Shown here: in pieces, positions 36,868-47,629 of the stretch
How the letters are laid out: each line of letters begins with the position of its first letter
How positions within the stretch are numbered: the first letter of the stretch is position 1
From: Streptomyces narbonensis
Lineage (GTDB): Bacteria; Actinomycetota; Actinomycetes; Streptomycetales; Streptomycetaceae
Direction of reading: 5' to 3'
Assembly: GCF_014649015.1 (NCBI RefSeq)
Contig: NZ_BMSF01000001.1
Location: 434,001 to 498,000 of the forward strand
Length of the DNA: 64,000 nt
Notes under the pieces: model-generated
What the model was told of the DNA's origin: nothing
Database searches by the model: none
Seen by the model: only the letters and a program-made list of their open reading frames with translations
Translations under genes and position numbers: made by a program

Positions 36868-37329
36868 GTGACCGCCACGGATCGCTCCATCGAGCTCGTC
36901 AACGCCGCCGCTCTTGCGGCCGCCGACCGGCTCGCTCACGACATCATCGCGTACGACGTCAGCGATGTGCTGTCGATCACCGACGCCTTCCTGCTCGCCT
37001 CCGCCCCCAACGACCGCCAGGTCAAGTCGATCGTCGACGAGATCGAGGAGCGGCTCAACAAGGACCTCGGCGCCAAGCCGGTGCGCCGCGAGGGCGACCG
37101 CGACGCCCGCTGGATCCTCCTGGACTACGTCGACATCGTCGTCCACGTCCAGCACAGCGAGGAGCGTGTCTTCTACGCCCTCGAGCGCCTGTGGAAGGAC
37201 TGCCCCGAGCTCCCGCTGCCCGAGGAAGCCCTGAAGACCCGCGGCAAGGCGGCCGAGCACGCCGCCCTGACCGGTGTCGACCTGGAGGGCTCCGGCCTGC
37301 CCGACGGACCGGACGGTGAGCTCAGCTGA
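36868..37329 (+). CDS. rsfS: Ribosome silencing factor RsfS
   Basis: 153 aa. Binds L14 and blocks subunit joining. VNAAALAAADRLAHDIIAYDVSDVLSITDAFLLAS and WILLDYVDIVVHVQHSEERVFYALERLW are diagnostic. GTG 36868 (MTATDRSIELV) chosen over an upstream TTG. It sits next to nadD, as in many bacteria, and its stop overlaps the start of the phosphatase gene. Confidence 0.96.
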   Translation: MTATDRSIELVNAAALAAADRLAHDIIAYDVSDVLSITDAFLLASAPNDRQVKSIVDEIEERLNKDLGAKPVRREGDRDARWILLDYVDIVVHVQHSEERVFYALERLWKDCPELPLPEEALKTRGKAAEHAALTGVDLEGSGLPDGPDGELS

Positions 37330-37979
37330 GCACCACCAAGGGCGGCAGTGGCCGCCGCATCGTCCTCTGGCGTCACGGCCAGACCTCCTGGAACCTGGAG
37401 CGCCGGTTCCAGGGGTCCACGGACATCGAGCTGACGGAGACCGGTGTCGCCCAGGCGCGCCGGGCCGCCCGGCTGCTCGCCGCGCTGAAGCCGGACGCCG
37501 TCGTGGCCTCCGACCTGAAGCGGGCGGCGGCCACCGCCGCCGAGCTGGCCGCGCTCACCGGCCACACCGTCGCCCACGACTCCGCGCTGCGCGAGACGTA
37601 CGCGGGGGCGTGGCAGGGGCTCACCCACGACGAGATCGTCGCCCGCTACGGCGAGCAGTACGCCGCCTGGAAGCGCGGCGAGCCCGTGCGCCGGGGCGGC
37701 GGCGAACTGGAGACCGAGGTGGCCGACCGGGCTGCTCCGGTCGTCCTGGAACACGCCGAGAAGCTTCCCGAGGACGGCACGCTCGTCGTCGTGAGCCACG
37801 GCGGCACGATCCGCACCACCATCGGCCGGCTCCTGGGCCTGGAGGCCCGGCACTGGGAGAGCCTGGGCGGGCTCTCCAACTGCTGCTGGTCCGTCCTCGG
37901 AGAGGGCGCCCGTGGCTGGCGCCTGATGGAGCACAACGCCGGCACGCTGCCCGAGCCGGTCCTCGGCGACGACGACTGA
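37326..37979 (+). CDS. Histidine phosphatase (phosphoglycerate mutase family), CTG start
   Basis: 217 aa. Catalytic RHG is at residues 16-18 (IVLWRHGQTSWNLERRFQG) and the second His motif is VVSHGGTIRTTIGRLL. The frame has a stop at 37317-37319 and the only possible start between it and RHG is CTG at 37326, which overlaps the rsfS stop (CTGA) and has GGTGAG 5-6 nt upstream. The next usual start (GTG 37503) would delete the active site. Broad-specificity phosphatase; substrate unknown. Confidence 0.9.
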   Translation: MSTTKGGSGRRIVLWRHGQTSWNLERRFQGSTDIELTETGVAQARRAARLLAALKPDAVVASDLKRAAATAAELAALTGHTVAHDSALRETYAGAWQGLTHDEIVARYGEQYAAWKRGEPVRRGGGELETEVADRAAPVVLEHAEKLPEDGTLVVVSHGGTIRTTIGRLLGLEARHWESLGGLSNCCWSVLGEGARGWRLMEHNAGTLPEPVLGDDD

Positions 37980-38008
37980 GGCACGTGAGCGGCCTGCCGG
38001 ACCCGGAT

Positions 38009-38038
38009 TTCACTTTCCGGCAGGTCACAGGCTAAAGT
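38009..38038 (+). promoter_or_regulatory. Promoter of first tRNA-Ala
   Basis: TTCACT (38009-38014), 18-nt spacer, TAAAGT (38033-38038), 38 nt before the tRNA 5' end. Confidence 0.5.
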
Positions 38039-38076
38039 TCATCTTGTTCGCAGCGCAGAGAGCGCAGAGAACACGA

Positions 38077-38149
38077 GGGGCTATAGCTCAGTTGGTAGAG
38101 CGCCTGCATGGCATGCAGGAGGTCAGGAGTTCAATTCTCCTTAGCTCCA
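38077..38149 (+). tRNA. tRNA-Ala (anticodon GGC), copy 1
   Basis: 73 nt. Acceptor stem GGGGCTA / TAGCTCC with the G3-T70 alanine identity pair, anticodon stem CCTGC/GCAGG with loop ATGGCAT (GGC), T arm AGGAG/CTCCT with loop TTCAATT, discriminator A. CCA is not encoded. Identical to the copy at 42282. Its last 19 nt overlap the 3' end of the opposite-strand regulator gene. Confidence 0.97.
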
Positions 38150-39051
38150 CAGTCACCGGATCCCGTCCCCAACAGGGGGCGGGATTCGTCGTTTCCACCC
38201 AGCGTCCGTATCGCGCGGCGGCTCTCCTCGTCGTTCGGCGTGTACGTCACGATCCGGCACTCCGGCATCCCGTTGACGGAGAGGGAGACCGAGGTCATCC
38301 GCATCTCGCCGACCGCCTCGTGACGGAAGGCCTTCACCCGGGTCCCCGGCGGCACGACGTCGCCGCTCCGCCAGAGCCGCGCGAAAACGGGGCTGGCCTC
38401 CGCCAGACGCCGCACGAACGCCTCCCACGCGGGCTCGCCCACATGGCGTCCGTACGCGCCCCTCAGCTGGGCCACCATCAGCGGCAGCTCCTGCTCCCGG
38501 TCGACCAGGGGGCACGTCGGCTCCGGCGCCGTGAAGAGCGCCCACAGCACGTTGCGTAAACCGAACGGGCCCGTGTCGAGGCCACTGCCTTCCCACAGGA
38601 AGAGCCGCTCATAGGTGGTGTTGGTCGCCAGCACGTCGTACCGCGCGTTGTAGAGCACCGCCGGGTGCGGGTCCAGGGCGTCGAGGATCCCCTGGATCTC
38701 CGGGCTGACGACCTCGACGTCCGGGGCGGCGCGCTCCGGCGTGTACGGCACCTCGGCCAGGTGGTAGAGGTGCTCGCGCTCGGGCCGGTCGAGGCGGAGT
38801 GTGCGGGCGACGGCGTCGAGCACCTGCGCCGAGGCGTTGATCGGGCGACCCTGCTCCAACCACGTGTACCAGGTCACACCGACACCGGAGAGCTGGGCGA
38901 CCTCCTCGCGGCGCAGCCCCGGGGTGCGGCGGCGCAGCCCCGGCGGCATGCCCACGTCCTCCGGGGTCACCCGGGCCCTGCGGCCGCGCAGGAACGCGGC
39001 CAGCTCAGGCCGTCGGCGCGGCTGGATCGGTACAGCTGCCACAGTCGTCAC
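38131..39051 (-). CDS. XRE-family regulator with MmyB-like ligand domain
   Basis: 306 aa. The N-terminal HTH (~14-85) has LAAFLRGRRARVTPEDVGMP, RRTPGLRREEVAQLSGVGVTWYTWLEQGR; the C-terminal ~200 residues are the MmyB-type PAS-like sensor. Divergent from the MFS gene at 39153, the usual arrangement for a local regulator of an exporter. The final codons (GAKEN, stop) are the antisense of the tRNA-Ala T arm. GTG 39051 is uncertain; a -10-like GACCAT ends 7 nt upstream. Confidence 0.9.
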   Translation of the reverse strand: MTTVAAVPIQPRRRPELAAFLRGRRARVTPEDVGMPPGLRRRTPGLRREEVAQLSGVGVTWYTWLEQGRPINASAQVLDAVARTLRLDRPEREHLYHLAEVPYTPERAAPDVEVVSPEIQGILDALDPHPAVLYNARYDVLATNTTYERLFLWEGSGLDTGPFGLRNVLWALFTAPEPTCPLVDREQELPLMVAQLRGAYGRHVGEPAWEAFVRRLAEASPVFARLWRSGDVVPPGTRVKAFRHEAVGEMRMTSVSLSVNGMPECRIVTYTPNDEESRRAIRTLGGNDESRPLLGTGSGDCGAKEN

Positions 39052-39152
39052 ACCCCCATGGTCGGGTCCCCGTGCCGCCGTTGCCAGGTGGTGTCAGTAC
39101 CAGCATCAGCGGGCTCTCGTTACCCGTATCGGACCGAGGGCACGCTCCTCGC

Positions 39153-40586
39153 ATGCCCTCGACCACAACACGTCCCGTACTCAGTAAAGACGGTGGCACC
39201 GACAATCGGCCCGGAATGCTGCTCGCCGTGGTGCTGGCCGCCCAGTTCATGGCGCTCCTCGACGTCTTCATCGTCAACGTCGCCGCACCCACCATCCGCT
39301 CCGAACTCTCCGCGTCCGGAGCCGGACTCCAGCTCGTCGTCGCCGGATACACCGTCACCTACGCCGTGTTGCTGATCACCGGCGCCCGACTCGGCGACCT
39401 GCTGGGCCACCGCCGGATGTACCTCGGCGGCCTCGCCCTCTTCACCGCGGCCTCCCTGGCCTGCGGACTCGCCGCCGATACCGGCCAGTTGATCGCCTTC
39501 CGGATGCTCCAGGGCGCCGGCTCCGCCCTGATGATCCCGCAGGTGCTGAGCCTCATCCAGCGGAACTTCACCGGCGAGGGCCGGGTCCGGGCGCTCGGCG
39601 CGTACTCCGCCGTCCTGGCCACCGGCGCCGCCGCGGGCCAGGTCGCCGGCGGCGTCCTCGTCAGCGCCGACCTCTTCGGCACGGGCTGGCGGCCGGTCTT
39701 CCTGGTCAACGTCCCGATCGGCATCGCCCTGCTCGCCCTCGGCGCCCGGGTCCTGCCGCGCGACGCCCGCACCGGCCCCGAGCGGACCCGCGGCCTCGAC
39801 CTGCCCGGACTGCTCCTCCTCGCGGCCGCCGTGGCCCTGCTGACCGCCCCCCTGGTGCTCGGGGAGGAGCAGGACTGGCCGCTGTGGTCGTGGCTCTCGC
39901 TCGGCGGCTCCCTGCTGCTCCTCGCCCTGTTCGGCGCGTACGAGTCGAGGCTCGCCCGGCGCGGCGGCGCGCCCCTCATCGCCCCGCGCGTCCTGCGGAT
40001 TCCCGGTATGGGACGGGCGGTCGTCCGGATCGCCGTGGCGATGGGCGTCAACGCCGGTTTCCTGTTCACCCTCACCCTCCACCTGCAGGGCGGGCTCGGT
40101 CACAGCGCCCTGCGCGCCGGACTCACCTTCGGCCCCGCCGCCGTCGCGTTCGGCGTCGTCGGACTGACCTGGCGGCGCTGGCCGGACCGGGTGCAACGTG
40201 CGCTGGTCCCGGGCGGATTCCTGCTCACGGCGGGCGCCTCGATCGCCCTCGGCCGGTCCCTCGCGGACGGCGGCACGGGCGGCTGGGGTCTCTACCCGGC
40301 CCTGTGCGGCATGGGCGTGGGCATCGCCCTGGCCTTCAGCCCCGCCCTGACCGGCGCGCTGGCCACCGTACGGCCCGAGGACGCCGCCGATGCCAGCGGA
40401 CTGCTCGTCACCGTCACCCAGCTCGGCCAGCTCGTCGGAGTCGCCGCCTTCGGCACTCTCTTCCTGGGCCGGGTGACGGCCACCGGAGCGCAGACGTCCG
40501 CCGACGCGTTCCGGGCGACCGCCCTCGCCCTGGCCGTCGCGGCGGTCGTGGGCGCCCTGGCCGGGCTGCCCCGGCGAGCGCGCTGA
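39153..40586 (+). CDS. MFS transporter, DHA2-type
   Basis: 477 aa with ~14 predicted TMs: FMALLDVFIVNVAAPTI (motif D1 region), GARLGDLLGHRRMYLGG (motif A), RMLQGAGSALMIPQVL (motif C-like). Drug/proton antiporter family; probably exports a small molecule under control of the divergent XRE regulator. ATG 39153 chosen, with no strong ribosome site; the frame is open upstream to 39072. Confidence 0.9.
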   Translation: MPSTTTRPVLSKDGGTDNRPGMLLAVVLAAQFMALLDVFIVNVAAPTIRSELSASGAGLQLVVAGYTVTYAVLLITGARLGDLLGHRRMYLGGLALFTAASLACGLAADTGQLIAFRMLQGAGSALMIPQVLSLIQRNFTGEGRVRALGAYSAVLATGAAAGQVAGGVLVSADLFGTGWRPVFLVNVPIGIALLALGARVLPRDARTGPERTRGLDLPGLLLLAAAVALLTAPLVLGEEQDWPLWSWLSLGGSLLLLALFGAYESRLARRGGAPLIAPRVLRIPGMGRAVVRIAVAMGVNAGFLFTLTLHLQGGLGHSALRAGLTFGPAAVAFGVVGLTWRRWPDRVQRALVPGGFLLTAGASIALGRSLADGGTGGWGLYPALCGMGVGIALAFSPALTGALATVRPEDAADASGLLVTVTQLGQLVGVAAFGTLFLGRVTATGAQTSADAFRATALALAVAAVVGALAGLPRRAR

Positions 40587-40657
40587 CCCTCTTGCGGGGC
40601 CATGGCAGAATCGGACGGCCGGAGGGGGACGAGAATCCGGACGGGAGGGTGACCCTA

Positions 40658-40720
40658 GTGCTCGGCGACAACGGCAGGGTGTCCTATGGGTGCGCGGCCT
40701 GCGGCCACAGCTGGAGCTGA
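40658..40720 (+). CDS. Possible 20-aa zinc-knuckle microprotein
   Basis: GTG 40658 with GGGAGGGTGA upstream, encoding MLGDNGRVSYGCAACGHSWS. It ends 3 nt before the next gene. The CAACGH motif could be half of a zinc site. Too short to judge by codon use; alternative GTG 40649. Confidence 0.35.
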   Translation: MLGDNGRVSYGCAACGHSWS

Positions 40721-40723
40721 CTG

Positions 40724-40957
40724 ATGGGTGCACACAGGCGGAAGTGCGACTGGTGCGGCAGCGGTACGCCCATCGTGCGCGACATGGACCCCGTCAACCC
40801 CGACTTCCAGTACTGGTGCGAGGAGTGCGCGCGGGCGCTGATCATAAAAGGCGATCCCATCGAGACGTACCGCGAGCTGGAGGGAGAGCCGATCTACGGC
40901 CGGCTCCTCGACGAGCACTGCACCCTCAAGCGCTTCTACTCCTTCGCCAGAGCCTGA
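40724..40957 (+). CDS. Small zinc-ribbon-like protein, 77 aa
   Basis: MGAHRRKCDWCGSGTPIVRD and, 20 residues on, YWCEECARALIIKG: two CxxC pairs predicting a single zinc ribbon. The tail is polar with an amphipathic helix. ATG behind GGAG, itself within the preceding microORF. No known function. Its last 22 nt overlap the convergent GT87 gene. Confidence 0.75.
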   Translation: MGAHRRKCDWCGSGTPIVRDMDPVNPDFQYWCEECARALIIKGDPIETYRELEGEPIYGRLLDEHCTLKRFYSFARA

Positions 40958-42156
40958 CGCCGCTCCTTCAGCACGTACGCCACGAGCAGCGCCGTCGCCG
41001 TCAGCGGATAGACGGCGGACAGCAGCATCTGACCCGCGTTCTGGTCCAGTTCGGGACGGCCCGGGTCGTGCGGCACCCACCACAGCGCGAACGACGTGAA
41101 GGCCAGGGCCACCACACCCGTCACCGGCCACGCGCGCGTGGCGCGGTCCGCGAGCAGGATCAGCAGGGGCACGCACCAGACCCAGTGGTGGGACCAGGAG
41201 ATCGGGCTGATCATCAGCGCCGTGAACGCACAGATGATCACGGCCACCGCCTTGTCGCCGCGGACGGCGGCCCGGACCGCGAGGTACATCGCCGCGCCGC
41301 CCATGACGGCGGCGGTCAGCAGCCACCAGATGCCCGGGGAGTCCGTGTGCATCAGGCGGGCCAGGACGCCGCTGATGGACTGGTTGGCGGTCTCCTCGGC
41401 GAAGCCGACCCGGCCGGTCGCGAAGAGCGTCTCCGTCCAGAACTTCTTCGAGTCCGCCGGCAGGGCCAGCGCCACGGTCAGCGTCGTCGCCAGGAACACG
41501 CCGGTCGCCGTCACCGCTGTGCGGAGCCACTGGTTCCAGCGGCGGTCCCGGCGCCACAGCAACAGTCCGGCGGCGAGCAGCAGGACCACGAAGAGCCCCG
41601 GCGTGAGCTTCACCGCTGTCGCGAGACCGATGCCGAGCCCGGCCCAGCGGCTGCCCTCGCGGCGCGTCAGGTCCCAGAGGACCGCCACCGCTATGAGCAG
41701 GTTGATCTGGCCGTACCGCAGCGTCGTCCACACCGGCTCGCACCAGACCACGGCGGCGGCGACGAACAGTGTCGTGCGCCACAGGTCCGTCCGGGACAGC
41801 GCCGGGCGGACCAACTGCAACGACAGCTGGACCAGGGCGATCACCAGGAGCAGGTTCCCCGCGGTCGAGAGCGTCCGCATCAGGGGGACGCTCACCAGGG
41901 TCAGCGGGACGAACAGCACCGCCGCGAACGGCGGATAGGTCATGGCGAGATTCGCCGAGGTGGCGCGCATCGCGTAGAGGTCCCCGCCGGCCCGCAGCGT
42001 CTCGCCCTCGGCCCGGTAGACCATCACGTCGAGCATGTTCACGTGGGCGAGGCGTTGCGCCACCCAGAAGGACGCGAAGGAGAGCAGGCATACCGTCGCG
42101 GCGGTGGCCAGGGGCCACGGCCGGACGCGGGATTTCGAGAGCACGGAGACGGACAC
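40936..42156 (-). CDS. GT87 family membrane mannosyltransferase-like protein
   Basis: 406 aa, ~10-11 TMs. First loop LDVMVYRAEGETLRAGGDLYA, then MTYPPFAAVLFVPL and WTTLRYGQINLLIAVAVLWDL, typical of the GT87 (DUF2029) polyprenyl-phosphate-mannose-dependent alpha-mannosyltransferases, plus KLTPGLFVVLLL and PISWSHHWVW. Probably adds a hexose from a polyprenyl carrier on the outer face of the membrane. GTG 42156; a TAGGGT hexamer on its strand ends about 9 nt upstream and no ribosome site is seen. Confidence 0.88.
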   Translation of the reverse strand: MSVSVLSKSRVRPWPLATAATVCLLSFASFWVAQRLAHVNMLDVMVYRAEGETLRAGGDLYAMRATSANLAMTYPPFAAVLFVPLTLVSVPLMRTLSTAGNLLLVIALVQLSLQLVRPALSRTDLWRTTLFVAAAVVWCEPVWTTLRYGQINLLIAVAVLWDLTRREGSRWAGLGIGLATAVKLTPGLFVVLLLAAGLLLWRRDRRWNQWLRTAVTATGVFLATTLTVALALPADSKKFWTETLFATGRVGFAEETANQSISGVLARLMHTDSPGIWWLLTAAVMGGAAMYLAVRAAVRGDKAVAVIICAFTALMISPISWSHHWVWCVPLLILLADRATRAWPVTGVVALAFTSFALWWVPHDPGRPELDQNAGQMLLSAVYPLTATALLVAYVLKERRQALAKE

Positions 42157-42281
42157 AGTCGGCGACCCTACCGGGCAGGTCGGAGGGGCTCGGAGAATCG
42201 ATTTGGAGATCTGCCCGGGAGCCGGTTAATGTTCTGTCTGTCGCCGCGAGGGAAACCGAAACGGAGACGGGAAAGAAGCAA

Positions 42282-42354
42282 GGGGCTATAGCTCAGTTGG
42301 TAGAGCGCCTGCATGGCATGCAGGAGGTCAGGAGTTCAATTCTCCTTAGCTCCA
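42282..42354 (+). tRNA. tRNA-Ala (anticodon GGC), copy 2
   Basis: 73 nt, identical to 38077-38149 including flanks CAC-AG at the 3' end. Same G3-T70 pair and GGC anticodon. Followed at once by a terminator. Confidence 0.97.
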
Positions 42355-42360
42355 CAGTTA

Positions 42361-42397
42361 AAGAAGCGGGTCACCCGGATCGGGTGGCCCGCTTCTT
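42361..42397 (+). terminator. Terminator after second tRNA-Ala
   Basis: 17-bp stem with one G-T pair (42361-42377 with 42381-42397), loop GAT, TT-rich 3' arm. Confidence 0.9.
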
Positions 42398-42539
42398 CGT
42401 TTATCTGCTTCCTTCTTCGTTCGCCTGCTTCACTGATTGCCCGGACGTCTGTGCCCGGACGTCGTGTGGACGTCTTCCCCGTCCGTTCGCGCGTGGAACG
42501 CCGGTGCGGCCCGCGCGGGCCCTGCGGTACCCTGGCGCC

Positions 42540-42578
42540 ATGCGTGCCGTACGCCTCCTGCTTACCGAGCCGCGCTGA
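42540..42578 (+). CDS. Leucine leader peptide of leuS
   Basis: 12-residue ORF MRAVRLLLTEPR with three consecutive Leu codons (CTC CTG CTT). The ATG is exactly 7 nt after a -10 hexamer TACCCT (42528-42533), so translation begins at the transcript's first base. A terminator hairpin follows at 42640. This is the layout of ribosome-mediated attenuation: scarce Leu-tRNA stalls the ribosome on the Leu codons and leuS is read through. Confidence 0.85.
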   Translation: MRAVRLLLTEPR

Positions 42579-42663
42579 TCAGTCCCGGCGCATGACCGTC
42601 GCCCCGTCGACCGTCATCCCGCCGGAGTCGGCGCGGCGTCCCCTCCTGTGCGAGGGGATTTTT
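42579..42663 (+). promoter_or_regulatory. leuS attenuator
   Basis: The terminator is CCCCTC (42640-42645) / GAGGGG (42652-42657) followed by ATTTTT. The 60 nt before it include ATGAC (around 42590) complementary to GTCAT (around 42612) and other alternative pairings that could form an antiterminator. T runs are rare in this genome, which strengthens the call. Confidence 0.8.
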
Positions 42664-42719
42664 CATTTCGCGGCAGTTCGTGGCAGTGGGCAGAGACGAT
42701 CGATGGAGCTTCAAGGACC

Positions 42720-45605
<2,886 letters not shown>

Positions 45606-45643
45606 CGGCTACGGCTGACGGCCACAGCCGACGTCCGTCGGCT

Positions 45644-45664
45644 GACGTCTGACGTCTGACGTCT
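45644..45664. repeat. Three tandem GACGTCT units
   Basis: Perfect 7-bp repeats downstream of leuS; AGCCGAC/GTCGGCT hairpin (45626-45643) just before them could end leuS transcription. Confidence 0.8.
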
Positions 45665-45702
45665 GTCGGCTGACGACGGAGGTATGGGGGGTTTCCCCTA
45701 CG

Positions 45703-45739
45703 GGCAGGTTGGGGGTTCCGATGGAACCCCTGGCCTGCC
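45703..45739 (+). terminator. Hairpin upstream of the coiled-coil gene
   Basis: GGGGTTCC (45712-45719) / GGAACCCC (45723-45730), extended by GGCAGG/CCTGCC. Either a second terminator for leuS or a leader structure of the next gene. Confidence 0.55.
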
Positions 45740-45801
45740 TGTTCCGTTTACGGTGGAGGGACCACAGCCGTGGGGACTCGACCGATGCCGGAGGGGCGGA
45801 C

Positions 45802-46509
45802 ATGGAAGCCGCGATTATCACGATCATGGCGCTGCTCTTCTTCGCCTTCGTGGCGCTCGGCGTCTACGCCACCGTGAAGGTGGCCAAAGCGACCAAGCGC
45901 GGGGTGGACCGCACCCTGGACCAGGCACGACGCACGGTGGAGGACACCACGCTGCGCGCCAAGAGCTTCGGTCAGGCCGGGGTCGCGGGAGAGCTTGCCC
46001 GGCTGCGACTCTCGCTGCGCACCTCGATGAGGGCCACGCAGGAGGCGCTGCAGGCGGGTGTCGGCGAGGATGCCTCGCTCAAGGAGTCGCTCGACCTGTT
46101 CCACCGCCTCAGCGCGCACGGGCTCGAACTGGACGGGGACCTGAAGCGCATGGAGCGGGAGCCGGACAAGGCGTGGGTGGCCGGTCAGCTGCCCGAGCTC
46201 ACGCGGCGGACGGAGCAGATCGCGGGATCGGCCGACGCCCTGCGCCGGGCGGCCCGGGACCGGGCGCTGAAGTTCGCGGAGGACGACCTGTCCTCGCTGA
46301 GTGCGCAGATCGACGTCGAGGCGGGCGCCCTGCGCCACTGGGACGGTCCGGAGACGGCGTCGGAGTCGGGTGCGGCGGATCCGTGGGGGAGCCCCACCGG
46401 GGCGGCGGGTCCGGCGTCCGGGGACGAGCCGCCCGCGATCACGGCGCCTGATCCCCGGCGCACTGCCTATCCGTGGGAGAAGTCGGCCCGCCCGGAGACC
46501 ACGACCTGA
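45802..46509 (+). CDS. Membrane-anchored coiled-coil protein, 235 aa
   Basis: Not recognised. N-terminal TM (residues ~4-24, AIITIMALLFFAFVALGVYA), then ~140 residues of charged alpha-helix likely to form coiled coil (VDRTLDQARRTVEDTTL, LKRMEREPDKAW), and a disordered Gly/Pro tail. ATG 45802 follows GGAGGGGC and is preferred to the upstream 45709. A strong terminator follows. Confidence 0.85.
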   Translation: MEAAIITIMALLFFAFVALGVYATVKVAKATKRGVDRTLDQARRTVEDTTLRAKSFGQAGVAGELARLRLSLRTSMRATQEALQAGVGEDASLKESLDLFHRLSAHGLELDGDLKRMEREPDKAWVAGQLPELTRRTEQIAGSADALRRAARDRALKFAEDDLSSLSAQIDVEAGALRHWDGPETASESGAADPWGSPTGAAGPASGDEPPAITAPDPRRTAYPWEKSARPETTT

Positions 46510-46516
46510 TGTGACC

Positions 46517-46550
46517 CGACCCGCCGGACCTGACGTGGTCCGGCGGGTCG
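46517..46550 (+). terminator. Terminator after coiled-coil gene
   Basis: Perfect 14-bp stem (46517-46530 with 46537-46550), 6-nt loop. Confidence 0.88.
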
Positions 46551-46641
46551 CGTGTGTTTGGTGGGGCGGGAAGGGGCGTCCGGGGCGTCCGGCGGGGGGC
46601 CGGGCTGCCGCGCCGGGGCTGCGGGAGGTAACCTCCCGCTC

Positions 46642-47487
46642 ATGTCCCGGCATGTCGCGATCGTCACCGATTCCACGGCCTACCTGCCACCCCAGACGAG
46701 GGAGCGGCACGCCATCACGACGGTCCCGCTGACTGTCGTCATCGGTGACCGCGCGCTGGAGGAGGGTACGGAGATCTCGGCCCGGTCCCTGGCCGAGGCT
46801 CTGCAGAAGCGGCGGCCCGTCACCACCTCGCGGCCGAGTCCCGAGATCTTCGCCGCCGCCTACCGCGAGGCGGCGGAGGCGGGGGCGCGGGGAATCGTCT
46901 CGCTCCATCTGTCCGCCGAGGTCTCCGGGACGTACGACGCCGCCGTGCTCGCGGCGAAGGACGCCCCCGTGCCGGTGCGCGTGGTGGACACCCGCATGGT
47001 CGGCATGGCGCTGGGGTTCTGCGCGCTGGCCGCGGCGGAGGTCGCGGAGGCGGGCGGCTCTCTCGACGAGGTGGTCGCGGCGGCCGAGAAGCGGGTCGCC
47101 GGGACCTCCGCGTACTTCTACGTGGACACGCTCGACTACCTGCGCAGGGGCGGGCGCATCGGTGCCGCGCAGGCGCTGCTCGGCTCCGCGCTCGCGGTGA
47201 AGCCGCTCCTCGAACTCGACGGCGGGCGCATCGAGCTGCGGGAGAAGGTGCGGACGGCCTCGAAGGCCATCGCACGCCTGGAGGAGATCGCCGTGGAGCG
47301 GGCCGGCTCCGGCGCCGTCGACATCGCCGTGCACCACCTTTCCGCACCGGAGCGGGCCGCTGTGCTGGCCGACCGGCTCAGGGAGCGGATCCCGGGCATC
47401 GAGGATTTCCACGTCAGCGAGGTAGGGGCGGTCATCGGCGCCCACACGGGCCCGGGGCTCCTCGCGGTCGTCGTCTCACCGCGCTGA
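46642..47487 (+). CDS. DegV family fatty-acid-binding protein, probably leaderless
   Basis: 281 aa. HVAIVTDSTAYLPP at the start, then VTTSRPSPEIF, SLHLSAEVSGTYDAAVLAA and VDTLDYLRRGGRIG, all DegV marks. The family binds acyl chains; FakB members hand them to a fatty acid kinase. No kinase gene is nearby. TAACCT (46629-46634) ends 8 nt before the ATG, no ribosome site. Confidence 0.95.
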   Translation: MSRHVAIVTDSTAYLPPQTRERHAITTVPLTVVIGDRALEEGTEISARSLAEALQKRRPVTTSRPSPEIFAAAYREAAEAGARGIVSLHLSAEVSGTYDAAVLAAKDAPVPVRVVDTRMVGMALGFCALAAAEVAEAGGSLDEVVAAAEKRVAGTSAYFYVDTLDYLRRGGRIGAAQALLGSALAVKPLLELDGGRIELREKVRTASKAIARLEEIAVERAGSGAVDIAVHHLSAPERAAVLADRLRERIPGIEDFHVSEVGAVIGAHTGPGLLAVVVSPR

Positions 47488-47510
47488 GATCCGCCTGCAC
47501 CTTCGTCTTT

Positions 47511-47534
47511 TCGTCCTCGTCCTCGTCCTCGTCC
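47511..47534. repeat. Four tandem TCGTCC units
   Basis: Perfect 6-bp repeats between degV and comEA; a fifth unit differs by one base. Confidence 0.85.
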
Positions 47535-47629
47535 TCGTACGAGTGACGGAGATATCCACAACCGAACTCTTTTCCACGGGACTTGAGTGAGTCCCGCGCA
47601 GGGCCGTCGTGATCTCTACCGTCACGAGC

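Noticed and set aside
38077..42354. Integrative element between the tRNA genes
   Set aside because: No integrase, excisionase or att-type partial tRNA copy; the tRNAs are complete. Kept only as a recombination question.
45709..45801. N-terminal extension of the coiled-coil protein
   Set aside because: It would contain a strong hairpin and lacks a ribosome site; ATG 45802 has GGAGGGG and a TM right after it.
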